Counted from the stretch's first letter, positions 29,302 to 38,662 are shown. The stretch is 64,000 nucleotides of DNA from Alloyangia pacifica (GCF_020524285.1 NZ_JAIVKX010000010.1:1-64000); one strand, 5' to 3'. Program-made: numbers and translations. Notes: generated from the letters alone by a model not told the origin.

Positions 29302-30218
29302 TGGGCCGGGAGGTCTCCCATCACGAGGTCACGCTTGGGCTTGGGCGCCGGGGCGTTGGGATCGGGCGGTGGCGGGTTGAGGATATTGTTCACCCAGGCC
29401 TGGGCGTCGGCGCAGCCGTCGCCCGCGGGCGGTGGCGCCTGGTTGACGCAGCTCGCATCGCCGCGCGGGCAGTTCAGGCGCACGTGGAAGTGGTAGTGGT
29501 GTCCCCACCAGGGGCGGATCTTGCGCAGCCACGCCCGGTCGCCGGTCTCGTCCTTGCACATCTGCACCTTGGCACCGGGGAAGACGAAGATCCGCGCCAC
29601 CCGCGGATCCTGCGCCGCGGCCTTCAGCAGGGCGTGGTGCTGCGGCGTCCAATTGCCGTTGACGTAGGCACCCGAGGTGCGCTGCATGGAAATCGACGAG
29701 AGGTCTTCGCGCTGCTGGCGCGTGAGATTCAGATTGTCCGTGGGGCGCATCCAGATGTCGGCGTCGAGCCCCATCTGGTGGCTGGCGTGGCCCGAGGTCA
29801 TCGGCCCGCCGCGCGGCTGGCTCATGTCGCCGACGTAGAGACCGTTCCAGCCCGGGAGTTGCGCGGCCTTGCGCGACAGGTCCTGCAGGAAGTCGACCAG
29901 CTCGGGGTGGCCCCAGTTGCGGTTGCGCGACAGCCGCATGGCCTGCCAGGTCGGCCCGGTCTCGGGCAGTTGCCGGGCGCCGGCGACGCAGCCCTTGGAA
30001 TAGGAGCCGAAGGCGGCGGGCGTCAGCTCTGCCGACACGCTCTGCGCTCCGAAGAGCTGCTTCGCGCTCTTGGTGGAGATCACGCCGGTGACCTTGGGCA
30101 ACTGGTCGGTGCTGGTCGCCCGGGGCGCGGGTCGGTCATCGCTGCAGGACGCGAGCGCCAGGGCGAGCGTCAGCGCAAGCGTTGGAGCTAGGGTGAGGCG
30201 GGTCAGGGTGCGGATCAT
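29274..30218 (-). CDS. mepA: Penicillin-insensitive murein endopeptidase MepA
   Basis: Zinc endopeptidase cutting peptidoglycan cross-links in the periplasm. 314 residues; lipoprotein-like signal (LALALASC-SD). LAS-metalloprotease residues lie in TSGHASHQMGLDADIW (first His and Asp ligands) and WWGHHYHFHVRLNCP (second His motif). Several cysteines (CVAGARQ, MCKDETGD, LNCPRGDASC) match the disulphide-rich MepA type. The C-terminal proline-rich tail is longer than in E. coli MepA (274). Its start overlaps the MFS gene's stop as ATGA. Confidence 0.93.
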   Translation of the reverse strand: MIRTLTRLTLAPTLALTLALALASCSDDRPAPRATSTDQLPKVTGVISTKSAKQLFGAQSVSAELTPAAFGSYSKGCVAGARQLPETGPTWQAMRLSRNRNWGHPELVDFLQDLSRKAAQLPGWNGLYVGDMSQPRGGPMTSGHASHQMGLDADIWMRPTDNLNLTRQQREDLSSISMQRTSGAYVNGNWTPQHHALLKAAAQDPRVARIFVFPGAKVQMCKDETGDRAWLRKIRPWWGHHYHFHVRLNCPRGDASCVNQAPPPAGDGCADAQAWVNNILNPPPPDPNAPAPKPKRDLVMGDLPAQCASVLAAR

Positions 30219-31591
30219 TCTGCTCGATCTCCGTCTGGTTTCACCCAGCGTAACAGAGCAAGCCCCACCACGAAAAGGACGATGAGCGGCGTCACCCCAA
30301 TTCGCTGCGATCCGCTCAGCGCGGTGACGGTGCCGATCAGCAGCGGCGCGAGGAAGGAGGTCGCCTTGCCCGAGAGCGCGAAGAGCCCGAAGGCCTCGGT
30401 CATCCGCGCCGGATCGGCCTGGCGCACCATCATGCTGCGCGAGGCCGACTGCAGCACCCCGCCGGCGGCGCCAATCAGCACGCCGAAGAGGTAGAAGGCC
30501 AGGTCGGGCAGATTGGAGCCCTCTGGTACCGGCAGGCCGAAGACGCTGGAGCGGTCGACCAGCACGATCGCCACGGCCACCAGCGTCAGCAGTAGGATCA
30601 TCGCCGCGATCACCGGTTTCGGGCCGAACCGCGTGTCGGCATGGCCGCCGAGCCAGGCAAACAGCGCACCGGAGATGATGGCGAGGATGCCGAACACCCC
30701 GGTGTCGACCACCGACCAGCCCAGCACCCCGGCGGCATAGATCCCGCCGAAGGCATACATGCCGTTCAGCGCGTCGCGGTAGAACATCGACGAGGCGAGA
30801 TAGGCAAAGAGCGAGGGGCGGCGTGGCAGCCGCGCGAGCGTGTCCTTGAGCTGTGCGAGGCCGCGGCGCACGGCGCCTGTCGCGGGCCGGCTCGCGGGGG
30901 GCTCCTTCACCCACAGGAAGAAGGGGATCATGAAGACCGCGTACCACAGCGCGGTGAGCGGGCCCACGGCACGGGTGCCCTCGCGCTGCGCTGCATCGAG
31001 GCCGAGCACCGGGTCGAGGCCGAGGAAGGTCTTGCCGGTCGCCGCGCTCTCGGCGAAGAGCGCCAGCATCAGCGCCAGCGCGATCAGCCCGCCGAGGTAG
31101 CCGAAGGCCCAGCCATTGCCCGAGATCCGGCCAATCTGCTCGCGCGGGCCGAGATCCGGCAGCATGGCATTGGTGAAGATCGTGGCGAACTCCATGCCGA
31201 CCAGACCCAGCGCGAAGAAGACCAGCGTGGTGGTGAGGTTGAAATCTCCCGGGGCGGCGAACCAGAGCATGCCTGCACCCACCACGTAGAGCGCCGAGAA
31301 CAGCCAGATCCAGCGCAGCCGGTGGCCGCCGCTGTCGGCCAGGGCGCCGAGCACCGGGGCGAGCAGCGCGATGACGATCCCCGCCGCGCCGATGCCGAAA
31401 CCCCAGGCCGCCTGCGCCGCGCTGCCGTCGCCCATCAGCTCCTTCACGTAGGGCGCGAAGATGAAGGTGATCAGCAGCGTGTTGTAGGGCTGGCTGGCCC
31501 AGTCGAAGAAGAACCAGCCCCAGATGCGCCTGCGCAGCGTCTTGCCCGCCGCCGTGCCCTCTGTCGCGCCCGCCGCCCTGCCCGTTGTCAT
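30215..31591 (-). CDS. MFS transporter, UMF1 type
   Basis: Inner-membrane carrier with about twelve helices, 458 residues, from MTTGRAAGA. The opening WGWFFFDWASQPYNTLLITFIFAPY is the hallmark of the UMF1/Atg22-like branch of the major facilitator superfamily, whose bacterial substrates are mostly unknown. Other conserved parts: PVLGALADSGGHRLRWI, NAMLPDLGPREQIGRISGNGWAFGYLGG, LQSASRSMMVRQADPARMTEAFGLFALSGKATS. An upstream ATG 19 codons earlier lies in weaker context. Co-translated with mepA downstream. Confidence 0.9.
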   Translation of the reverse strand: MTTGRAAGATEGTAAGKTLRRRIWGWFFFDWASQPYNTLLITFIFAPYVKELMGDGSAAQAAWGFGIGAAGIVIALLAPVLGALADSGGHRLRWIWLFSALYVVGAGMLWFAAPGDFNLTTTLVFFALGLVGMEFATIFTNAMLPDLGPREQIGRISGNGWAFGYLGGLIALALMLALFAESAATGKTFLGLDPVLGLDAAQREGTRAVGPLTALWYAVFMIPFFLWVKEPPASRPATGAVRRGLAQLKDTLARLPRRPSLFAYLASSMFYRDALNGMYAFGGIYAAGVLGWSVVDTGVFGILAIISGALFAWLGGHADTRFGPKPVIAAMILLLTLVAVAIVLVDRSSVFGLPVPEGSNLPDLAFYLFGVLIGAAGGVLQSASRSMMVRQADPARMTEAFGLFALSGKATSFLAPLLIGTVTALSGSQRIGVTPLIVLFVVGLALLRWVKPDGDRAE

Positions 31592-31678
31592 TGCCCGTCC
31601 CACCCCGAGGTTGCCTGCTGGCCGATAGAACAGGGGCGCCGTGGCCAAGGCAAGGCCGAGGCCGGGCTGCGCGGGAAT

Positions 31679-32317
31679 TTAGGCCGCGCTTTCCTCGGCC
31701 AGGTCCGGGGTGACTTCAGGGGGGAGTTCATGGGTGATTTCAGGGGCGATCCCGGGGGCCCGATGCAGGGGCGCGAGCACGGGCTCCTGCATTGGCGGCC
31801 AGGGGCGCTCGGCCTCGGTCTCGATCCAGCGCGCCACCCAGCCGGGCAGGGCCGGAGAGGTCTCGTCGCTGCCGAGGATCTGCATCACCCGCTCGGGGGC
31901 GATCATCCCCGCGTTCGAGGTGACCGCGGCGCGGTAGACCGCGTGGCTGGCGCACGCCCCGTCCGTTTTCCACATGCTCTGCTCGATGTAGAGGAAGCGG
32001 TGGTCCCAGCCGATCACCCGACTGCGCATCTCGATCCGGTCGAACAGCTTGATCCGCTGGCGGTAGCGCACCATGGCGCCGGCGATGGCAAAGCCCCAGC
32101 GCTCGCGCTTCAGCATCGCCAGAAGCCCGCTGCGTTTCGCCATCGGCATGCGCCCGAGGTCGTAGAGCGTCAGCACCCGGCCATTGTTGAGCTCGGCGAA
32201 CATGTCGAGATCCCAGGGCCAGCAGATGTGACGGGTGACGCTGACCTCGCCAGTGGCGAGCGGCGCGGCGTTGCGGATGAGAAAGAGTTCTTTGGCGAGG
32301 CGCAGAAACGGGTACAT
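31679..32317 (-). CDS. Acyl-CoA thioesterase-like protein (hot-dog fold)
   Basis: 212 residues from MYPFLRLAKELF, behind AAAGGAGCGCCC. The first 150 residues carry a 4HBT-like hot-dog domain: HICWPWDLDMFAELNNGRVLTLYDLGRM (with the D-x-x-x-H/N-x-N-like motif), FAIAGAMVRYRQRIKLFDRIEMRSRVIGWDHRFLYIEQ. The C-terminal tail is proline- and glutamate-rich. Similar to Them6-like thioesterases; substrate unknown. It is divergent from a yggT gene. Confidence 0.82.
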   Translation of the reverse strand: MYPFLRLAKELFLIRNAAPLATGEVSVTRHICWPWDLDMFAELNNGRVLTLYDLGRMPMAKRSGLLAMLKRERWGFAIAGAMVRYRQRIKLFDRIEMRSRVIGWDHRFLYIEQSMWKTDGACASHAVYRAAVTSNAGMIAPERVMQILGSDETSPALPGWVARWIETEAERPWPPMQEPVLAPLHRAPGIAPEITHELPPEVTPDLAEESAA

Positions 32318-32447
32318 GGGCGCTCCTTTCGGGGCAAAGGGGTCGCAGGGTGACGCCAACGTCAACCGCGACCTCGCGGCACTCTTGAGCTTTGCCCCGA
32401 GGCTGCCTAGGTCTTGGGTCGGTTTTACTGACAAAGGGCACACCCGC

Positions 32448-32741
32448 ATGCAATCTCTGTTCCAGATCCTGATGCTGATCCTCGACGTGATCTGGTTCAT
32501 CATCATCGCGCATGTGATCATGAGCTGGCTGATCAACTTCCAGGTGCTGAACCTGCGCCAGCCGCTGGTCGCCCAGATCTGGGACGGGTTGAACCGCCTG
32601 CTCGAGCCGGTCTACTCGGCGATCCGCCGGGTCCTGCCGCCGATGGGCGGGCTCGACCTCGCGCCGCTGGTGGCGCTGATCGGCCTCTACGCGATCCGCA
32701 TCATCCTCGCGAACAACGCCGGGTTCTTCTACGGCTTCTGA
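32448..32741 (+). CDS. YggT family membrane protein
   Basis: 97-residue inner-membrane protein from MQSLFQILMLIL with two or three helices. The family pattern is clear: WFIIIAHVIMSWLINF, then a cytoplasmic loop PVYSAIRRVLPPMGGLDLAPLVALIGLYAIRIIL. YggT proteins are linked to osmotic response, cell division or secretion in different groups; role here is open. An in-frame ORF continues upstream across the thioesterase start but is not coding. No other gene follows; a repeat element does. Confidence 0.92.
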   Translation: MQSLFQILMLILDVIWFIIIAHVIMSWLINFQVLNLRQPLVAQIWDGLNRLLEPVYSAIRRVLPPMGGLDLAPLVALIGLYAIRIILANNAGFFYGF

Positions 32742-32758
32742 GGCGCGGCGGAGCAGGG

Positions 32759-32878
32759 GCGGGGAGAGGGCGCCTTGCCCCCACCGCGCTGCGCGCGCCT
32801 CCCCCGGGATATTTCGATCTAGACGAAGATGCGGAGGGCAGCGCGTCCTCCGCTTCTTCTCTTTTCAAAGAGGCTCTT
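32759..32878. repeat. Intergenic palindromic repeat, copy D
   Basis: Most complete copy besides A: GGGGCGGGGAGAG, TTGCCCCC, CGCGCTGCGCGCG, CTCCCCCGGGATATTT, then a TCTAGACGA core (32818-32826), a hairpin GCGGAGG / CCTCCGC around 32831-32853, and on the minus strand GAAAAGAGAAGAAGC. It lies between convergent yggT and the carbamoylase gene. Confidence 0.75.
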
Positions 32879-32889
32879 CGGGAGCGAGG

Positions 32890-33819
32890 TTATTCCGCCG
32901 CGCGGCGCTTGGCCTTGGGGGCGGTGATCGGCAGGTAGTCCTGCGGCTCGCGGTGTTCCTCGAAGTTGAAGACATTGGCGCGGATCTCCGCGCAACGGTC
33001 GAGGTCGACCTCGGCGGTGATCACCTCGTCGCCGGAGGTGGTGGCCCTGGCGACGATCTCGCCGGTGGGGGCGACGATGAGGCTGCCGCCGATCAGCACC
33101 GAGCCTTCCTCGAGCCCCGCCTTGGCCACGGCCACGCCCCAGGTGCCGTTCTGGTAACAGCCCGCCATCACCGACAGCTCGTTGTGGAAGTACTGCAGGT
33201 GGTCGTGCTCGGGCGCCGGGGCGAAATGGATCGGGGTGTTGTAGCCGAGGCAGACCAGCTCGGCGCCGCCGAGGCCCAGCACGCGCCAGGTCTCGGGCCA
33301 GCGGCGGTCGTTGCAGATGCACATACCGAGCTTGCCGCCGAGCATCTCGAACACCGGCCAGCCCAGGTCGCCCTTCTCGAAGTAGCGCTTCTCGAGGTGC
33401 TGGAAGGGGCGCCATTCCTCGTTCTCCCAGTGACCGGGGAGGTGGATCTTGCGGTACTTGCCGGCAATCTCGCCGTCCGGCCCGACGAGGATCGCTGTGT
33501 TGAAGTGATGCCCGTCCGGGGTCAGCTCGGCGTAGCCGAGGTGAAATCCGATCTGCAGTTCCTTGGCGAGCGCGAAGAGCGGCGCGGTGGCCGCGTTCGG
33601 CATCTCGGTCTCGAACCACTGGTCGAGCTCGGGGCCCGCCTCGATGAACCAGCGCGGGAAGAAGGTGGTGAGCGCAAGTTCGGGAAAGACCACGAGGCTG
33701 GCGCCGTGGGCCTTGGCGTCTCTCATCATCGCGCAGAGGCGGGCGACGGCGGAGCTGCGCGGCTCGTCCTTGGCGATGGGGCCGAGCTGGGCGGCGGCGA
33801 CGGTGAACTTGCGGCTCAT
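32890..33819 (-). CDS. N-carbamoyl-D-amino-acid hydrolase-like amidase
   Basis: Nitrilase-superfamily enzyme; close relatives hydrolyse N-carbamoyl amino acids to amino acid, CO2 and ammonia. 309 residues, as in Agrobacterium D-carbamoylase. Catalytic triad visible: E47 (VVFPELAL), K124 (KYRKIHLPG), C169 (CICNDRRWPETWR). The strings YNTPIHFAPAPEHDHLQYFHNELSVMAGCYQNG and IVAPTGEIV...DEVITAEVDLDRC are typical of D-carbamoylases. It is 14 bp downstream of a diaminopropionate ammonia-lyase gene, so the physiological substrate may be a carbamoylated diamino acid; that is inference. Confidence 0.85.
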   Translation of the reverse strand: MSRKFTVAAAQLGPIAKDEPRSSAVARLCAMMRDAKAHGASLVVFPELALTTFFPRWFIEAGPELDQWFETEMPNAATAPLFALAKELQIGFHLGYAELTPDGHHFNTAILVGPDGEIAGKYRKIHLPGHWENEEWRPFQHLEKRYFEKGDLGWPVFEMLGGKLGMCICNDRRWPETWRVLGLGGAELVCLGYNTPIHFAPAPEHDHLQYFHNELSVMAGCYQNGTWGVAVAKAGLEEGSVLIGGSLIVAPTGEIVARATTSGDEVITAEVDLDRCAEIRANVFNFEEHREPQDYLPITAPKAKRRAAE

Positions 33820-33833
33820 GGGAGCAATCCTTT

Positions 33834-35063
33834 CTAGGCGCGAATGCGGGAGGCCGGGGCGCCGATGAGCTGCTCGTAGAGCTCGGGGTCGGTGTCTCCC
33901 TCGGTGCCGAAGGTGAGAATGCGGGAGGTGGCGTCGAGACCGAGCAGCGCGCGCGCCTCCGGGTCGGCCATGACGAGGCGCAGCCCGGCAATGCCGGCGA
34001 CGGCAGATTCGCCCGCGACAAGCGCAGGGTCTCCACCCTCGGGGTAAGCGAGGCGGCGCATGGCGGCGATGGCGGCGGCGTCGGTCAGCGCGATCACCGC
34101 GTCGCCATGGTCCTGCAGGATCTCCCAGGCGAGGGCCGAGACCTCGCCGCAGGCAAGTCCCGCCATCAGCGTATCGAGATCGCCATGCACCGCGGTGCGG
34201 TCGCCGGTGCGGTAGGAGGCAAGGAAGCAGGCCGCCTGGTCGGGATCGCAGAGCACGATCTTCGGGCGGTCCGCGCCATAGCGCCGGACGGCTTGTGCGG
34301 TGACCGCCGCGGCCATGCCGCCGACGCCGGTCTGCAGGAAGATGTGGGTGGGCGGCTCGGGCAGGGCGTCGAGCGCTTCGGCGGCCATGATCTCGTAGCC
34401 CTGCATCACGTCGCGCGGCACGTCCATGTAGCCGGGATAGGAGGTGTCGGAGACCACGAACCAGCCGTTCTCGCTGGCCATCTCCTGCGCCTCGCGCACC
34501 GAGTCGTCGTAGTTGCCCGGGGTGCGGCGGACCTCGGCGCCGAAGGCCTCGATGGCGGACTTGCGGCCCTCGGAGACGGTGGCGTGGATGAAGATCACGC
34601 AGGCGCATCCGAAGCTCTGCGCGCCCCAGGCGACCGAGCGGCCGTGGTTGCCGTCGGTGGCGCAGCAGATGGTGATCTGCGCCGCTTCGGGCAGGGCGCG
34701 GGAGGTGATCTCCTCCATGCTTACGTTTCGGGCGAGGCGCGCCGAAAGCTCCTTCTGCAGCAGCCTCGCCACGGCGTAGGCGCCGCCGAGCGCCTTGAAG
34801 CTGCCGAGGCCGAAGCGGGTGCTCTCGTCCTTGTAGTGCAGCGCCGCGACACCGATCTCCGCCGCCAGCGCCGGCAGGGCGGCGAGCGGGGTTTCGGCGT
34901 AGCCCGGCCAGGCGCGGATGGTCGTGGCGGCGGTTGCGAAGCCCGCATCGCTGAGGATGGCATTCTGGCCTTCGGTCCATTGCGAGCCGGGCACGGCCTG
35001 CGCGTTCAGGACAAGCGTGAAGGCATCATCGGTGCCTGCGTTGCGGGTGAGCTCTTCGGCCAT
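33834..35063 (-). CDS. dpaL: Diaminopropionate ammonia-lyase (PLP enzyme)
   Basis: Splits 2,3-diaminopropionate into pyruvate and two ammonia. 409 residues from MAEELTRNAGTDD, close to E. coli YgeX (398). The PLP lysine is K90 in STRFGLGSFKALGGAYA, the family hallmark; other motifs: CCATDGNHGRSVAWGAQ, AEVRRTPGNYDDSVREA, the glycine loop QTGVGGMAAAVT, and the glycine-rich TFGTEGDTDPELY at the C-terminus. In E. coli the gene lies by ureide and hydantoin genes; here the partner is a carbamoylase, 14 bp downstream. A LysR gene follows upstream, facing the same way, 128 bp apart, more likely controlling the opposite operon. Confidence 0.92.
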   Translation of the reverse strand: MAEELTRNAGTDDAFTLVLNAQAVPGSQWTEGQNAILSDAGFATAATTIRAWPGYAETPLAALPALAAEIGVAALHYKDESTRFGLGSFKALGGAYAVARLLQKELSARLARNVSMEEITSRALPEAAQITICCATDGNHGRSVAWGAQSFGCACVIFIHATVSEGRKSAIEAFGAEVRRTPGNYDDSVREAQEMASENGWFVVSDTSYPGYMDVPRDVMQGYEIMAAEALDALPEPPTHIFLQTGVGGMAAAVTAQAVRRYGADRPKIVLCDPDQAACFLASYRTGDRTAVHGDLDTLMAGLACGEVSALAWEILQDHGDAVIALTDAAAIAAMRRLAYPEGGDPALVAGESAVAGIAGLRLVMADPEARALLGLDATSRILTFGTEGDTDPELYEQLIGAPASRIRA

Positions 35064-35191
35064 GGTGTCCTTCCGGGGGTCTGCGGTACTGAAGAAGAAA
35101 GTTCGGACTCTTGCAAAGGTGTGCGGGGGCTCCGGGGCCCCTTGGGCAAGCCTGTGCTGAATAATCGGGCAGCTCAAGCGGGTGTTTCTGG

Positions 35192-36103
35192 TCAGGCGTG
35201 TGTCGCGGCCGCTCCGGCGGAGATTTCGTGCAGAATCCAGTCGCGGAAGGTGTCGAGCTCGGGGCTGCCCGCGCTGCGTTCGGGCAGGATCAACGCGTAG
35301 CTCTCGCCGGTGTCGAAGCGGCGCTGGGCGGCGAGGGCGAGGTGGCCGCTGGCGAGCGCCGGGCGGGCGATGATCTCGGGCACGATGCCGACGCCGAGCC
35401 CGGCGGTCGCGGCATCGAGGATCATGTCGAAATGGTCGAAACGCGCGCCGCGCAGGATGCGGCGCGCATCGGTGTCGCTGTCGCGGAACCAGTCGAGCCA
35501 GAGCGTCGGGCGAGTGGATTGCTGCAGCAGCGGCAGCTCGAGCAGCTCGGCATCGGTCAGCTCGGCGCGGCCGGCGAGCAGGGCGGGGGCGGCGACGATC
35601 ACCATCTCTTCGCGGGCGACGGTCTGGGCCTGCGTGCCGGGCGTTTCATGCTGGCTGCGCATAAGCGCCAGATCGAAGGGGTCGCGGGCGAACTCCACCG
35701 GCTGCAGCCGCGCGGTGAGATCGAGGGTGATGCCTGGGGCGGCGCGGGCAAAGCTCGGAAGGCGCGGGATCAGCCAGGTGCGGGCAAAGCTCGGCAGCAC
35801 GGCGAGGCGCAGCACGGTGGACTGCCCGCCGAACGCCATGACCCCCATGGCGGCGGAGTTCAGCTCGCCCAGGACCTTCTCGGCCTGCAGCAGAAACGCC
35901 TGTCCCGCCGGGGACAGCACCAGCCGTTGCCGGACCCGCAGGAAGAGGGCGACGCCAAGCCGGTCTTCAAGCGCCGCGAGCGAGCGCGAGATGGCGCTCT
36001 GGGTGAGGTTCAGGCTCTCGGCGGCCATGGTCGTCGTGCCGCGCCGGGCGCAGGCGACGAAGGCTTCAAGCTCGCCGACGCTGGGCATGTAGGGTTTGCG
36101 CAT
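35192..36103 (-). CDS. LysR-family regulator divergent from gcdH
   Basis: 303 residues: N-terminal winged HTH (VGELEAFVACARRGTTTMAAESLNLTQSAISRSLAALEDRLG) and a substrate-binding domain of GcvA type. Divergent by 141 bp from the glutaryl-CoA dehydrogenase and CoA-transferase genes, which is the arrangement of GcdR in glutarate users, so it most likely activates that operon with glutarate or a CoA derivative. It is also upstream of dpaL on the same strand, so control of that pair cannot be excluded. Palindrome ATGA-N7-TCAT lies in the shared gap. Confidence 0.9.
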   Translation of the reverse strand: MRKPYMPSVGELEAFVACARRGTTTMAAESLNLTQSAISRSLAALEDRLGVALFLRVRQRLVLSPAGQAFLLQAEKVLGELNSAAMGVMAFGGQSTVLRLAVLPSFARTWLIPRLPSFARAAPGITLDLTARLQPVEFARDPFDLALMRSQHETPGTQAQTVAREEMVIVAAPALLAGRAELTDAELLELPLLQQSTRPTLWLDWFRDSDTDARRILRGARFDHFDMILDAATAGLGVGIVPEIIARPALASGHLALAAQRRFDTGESYALILPERSAGSPELDTFRDWILHEISAGAAATHA

Positions 36104-36128
36104 CAGGGCCTCCTTGGATACGCAGACT

Positions 36129-36143
36129 ATGAGTTTTCGTCAT
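36129..36143. promoter_or_regulatory. Candidate LysR box (T-N11-A)
   Basis: ATGAGTTTTCGTCAT, an ATGA-N7-TCAT palindrome with the LysR T-N11-A spacing, lies 26 bp from the LysR start and 102 bp before gcdH. A typical recognition-site position. Confidence 0.5.
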
Positions 36144-36244
36144 GACTTGAGCAAATCAAATCGTTTTCCAGAGGGGCGCGGCGGCGCTAGTCTGCGCGCC
36201 AAACGCATGATCTCGCCAAGGCGATTTTCCGGAGGAGCCTCCCC

Positions 36245-37465
36245 ATGACCGACCTGTCCCATCTCAAGCCGAAGGAACAGCCCGCGCTTGCCTCGTTCAA
36301 CTGGGAGGACCCGTTCCTGTTCCGCGAGCAGCTCACCGAGGAAGAGCGGATGATCAGCGACACCGCGCACGCCTTTGCGCAGGAAAAGCTGCTGCCGCGT
36401 GTCGAACACGCTTACCTAGAAGAGCAGACCGACCCCGAGATCTTCCGCGAGATGGGCGAACTGGGCCTGCTCGGCTCGACCATCCCCGAGGCTTACGGCG
36501 GCATCGGCGCGGGCTACGTGGCTTACGGCCTCGTCGCGCGCGAGGTGGAGCGGGTGGACAGCGGCTACCGCTCGATGATGTCGGTGCAATCCTCGCTCGT
36601 CATGTACCCGATCTACGCCTACGGCTCGGAAGAGCAGCGCATGAAATACCTGCCGAAGCTCGCCAGCGGCGAGTGGATCGGCTGCTTCGGCCTGACCGAG
36701 CCGGACGCGGGCTCGGACCCGGCGGGCATGAAGACGCGCGCGGTGAAGACCGAGGGCGGCTATGTGCTGAAGGGCTCGAAGATGTGGATCTCGAACGCGC
36801 CGATCGCAGATGTCTTCGTGGTCTGGGCCAAGTCCGAGGCGCATGGCGGCAAGATCCGCGGCTTCGTTCTGGAGAAGGGCATGAAGGGGCTGAGCGCGCC
36901 GAAGATCGGCGGCAAGCTGAGCCTGCGCGCCAGCATCACCGGCGAGATCGTCATGGAGGACGTCGAGGTCGGCGAGGATGCGCTGCTGCCCAATGTCGAG
37001 GGTCTGAAGGGGCCGTTCGGCTGTCTCAACCGCGCGCGCTACGGCATTGCCTGGGGCGTCATGGGCGCCGCAGAGTTCTGCTGGCATCAGGCGCGCAATT
37101 ATGGCCTCGACCGCAAGCAGTTCGGCAAGCCGCTGGCGGGCACGCAGCTCTTCCAGAAGAAGCTCGCCGACATGCAGACCGAGATCGCACTTGGCCTGCA
37201 GGCCTGCCTGCGCACGGGGCGGCTGATGGACGAGGGCCGGGCCGCGCCCGAGATGGTCTCGCTGATCAAGCGCAACAACTGCGGCAAGGCGCTGGATATC
37301 GCCCGCATGGCCCGCGACATGCACGGCGGCAACGGCATCCAGATCGAATACGGCGTGATGCGCCATGCGGCCAACCTCGAGACGGTGAACACCTACGAGG
37401 GCACCCATGACGTGCACGCGCTGATTCTGGGTCGCGCTCAGACCGGCATCCAGGCGTTCTTCTGA
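36245..37465 (+). CDS. gcdH: Glutaryl-CoA dehydrogenase
   Basis: FAD enzyme converting glutaryl-CoA to crotonyl-CoA in lysine, tryptophan and glutarate breakdown. 406 residues; starts [24 protein letters not shown], and has the acyl-CoA dehydrogenase motifs [48 protein letters not shown] (glutaryl-specific wording), and catalytic E385 in [20 protein letters not shown]. Electrons go to ETF. The stop overlaps the next ATG by one base, so the CoA-transferase is translated with it. Confidence 0.95.
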   Translation: MTDLSHLKPKEQPALASFNWEDPFLFREQLTEEERMISDTAHAFAQEKLLPRVEHAYLEEQTDPEIFREMGELGLLGSTIPEAYGGIGAGYVAYGLVAREVERVDSGYRSMMSVQSSLVMYPIYAYGSEEQRMKYLPKLASGEWIGCFGLTEPDAGSDPAGMKTRAVKTEGGYVLKGSKMWISNAPIADVFVVWAKSEAHGGKIRGFVLEKGMKGLSAPKIGGKLSLRASITGEIVMEDVEVGEDALLPNVEGLKGPFGCLNRARYGIAWGVMGAAEFCWHQARNYGLDRKQFGKPLAGTQLFQKKLADMQTEIALGLQACLRTGRLMDEGRAAPEMVSLIKRNNCGKALDIARMARDMHGGNGIQIEYGVMRHAANLETVNTYEGTHDVHALILGRAQTGIQAFF

Positions 37466-38586
37466 TGCAACTGCCACCCCAGTTGCCCCCGATGCACGGG
37501 GTGCGCGTGATCGAGCTCGCGCGCATCCTCGCCGGGCCCTGGGCCGGGCAGGTGCTGGCCGATCTAGGCGCCGAGGTGATCAAGGTCGAGGCGCCCGAGG
37601 GCGATGACACCCGCCGCTGGGGCCCACCCTTCATCGAGCGCGACGGCGACCGCTCGGCCGCCTACTTTCACGCCACCAACCGCGGCAAGCGCTCGGTGGT
37701 CGCAGACTTCCGTACCGCCGAGGGGCAGGCGAAAGTGCGCGAGCTGGTGGCCGAGGCCGATGTGGTCATCGAGAACTTCAAGCTCGGCGGGCTGCGCAAA
37801 TACGGTCTCGACTACGAGAGCCTGCGCGAGGTGAACCCGCGGCTGGTCTATTGCTCGATCACCGGCTTCGGGCAGGACGGCCCCTATGCCGAGCGGGCGG
37901 GCTATGACTTTCTCATTCAGGGCATGGCGGGCTGGATGGACCTGACCGGCAGCCCCGAGGGCGAGCCGCAGAAGGTGGGCGTTGCCTTTGCCGACATCTT
38001 CACCGGGCTCTATTCGGTGATCGGCATTCAGGCGGCGCTGGCGGCGCGCGCGCGCACCGGGCAGGGGCAGCTCGTCGACATGGCGCTGCTCGACTGCGCC
38101 GTGGGGGTGCTGGCCAACCAGGGGATGAACTATTTGGCGACGGGCAATGCGCCGCACCGGCTCGGAAATGCGCATCCCAATATCGCGCCCTACGAGGTGC
38201 TGCCGACCGGCTCGGGCGATCTGATCCTGGCCGTGGGCAACGACGGGCAGTTCGCCCGGCTCTGCGACGTGCTGGGGCTGACGCTGGCCGAGGACGCGCG
38301 CTTCGCCACCAACGAGGCGCGGGTGGCGCATCGCGAGCTGCTCCGCCCGGCGCTGGTCGCGGCGTTGGCGCGCTGGGACCGGGCCGAGCTGCTGGCGGCC
38401 CTGGAGAAGGCCACCGTGCCCGCCGGGCCGATCAACTCGGTCGATCAGGTGTTCGAGAACCCGCAGGTGATCGCGCGCGGCATGAAGGTGGAGGCGGGCG
38501 GGGTGCCCGGCATCCGCACGCCCATCCGCCTGTCGGAGACGCCTCTGGCAGCGCCGCGCCCCTCGCCGAAGCTGGGGCAGGGCTGA
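37465..38586 (+). CDS. CaiB/BaiF family CoA-transferase (probably glutarate-CoA transferase)
   Basis: Class III CoA-transferase, 373 residues. ILAGPWAGQVLADLGAEVIKVEAPEGDDTR, NRGKRSVVADFRTAEG and the catalytic aspartate D177 in VGVAFADIFTGLYS are seen. Co-translated with gcdH, so by analogy with GcdG/SUGCT it should activate glutarate to glutaryl-CoA using succinyl-CoA as donor. Family members also act on formate, carnitine or other acids, so the substrate is an inference from the neighbour. Confidence 0.9.
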   Translation: MQLPPQLPPMHGVRVIELARILAGPWAGQVLADLGAEVIKVEAPEGDDTRRWGPPFIERDGDRSAAYFHATNRGKRSVVADFRTAEGQAKVRELVAEADVVIENFKLGGLRKYGLDYESLREVNPRLVYCSITGFGQDGPYAERAGYDFLIQGMAGWMDLTGSPEGEPQKVGVAFADIFTGLYSVIGIQAALAARARTGQGQLVDMALLDCAVGVLANQGMNYLATGNAPHRLGNAHPNIAPYEVLPTGSGDLILAVGNDGQFARLCDVLGLTLAEDARFATNEARVAHRELLRPALVAALARWDRAELLAALEKATVPAGPINSVDQVFENPQVIARGMKVEAGGVPGIRTPIRLSETPLAAPRPSPKLGQG

Positions 38587-38662
38587 GCGCTCCTGATCTG
38601 TCCCGGCCGCCGCCGTCCACGGCCCGGGTCCCGGGCCTTGGTCGCGGCAGGGCCGGAGCGGC

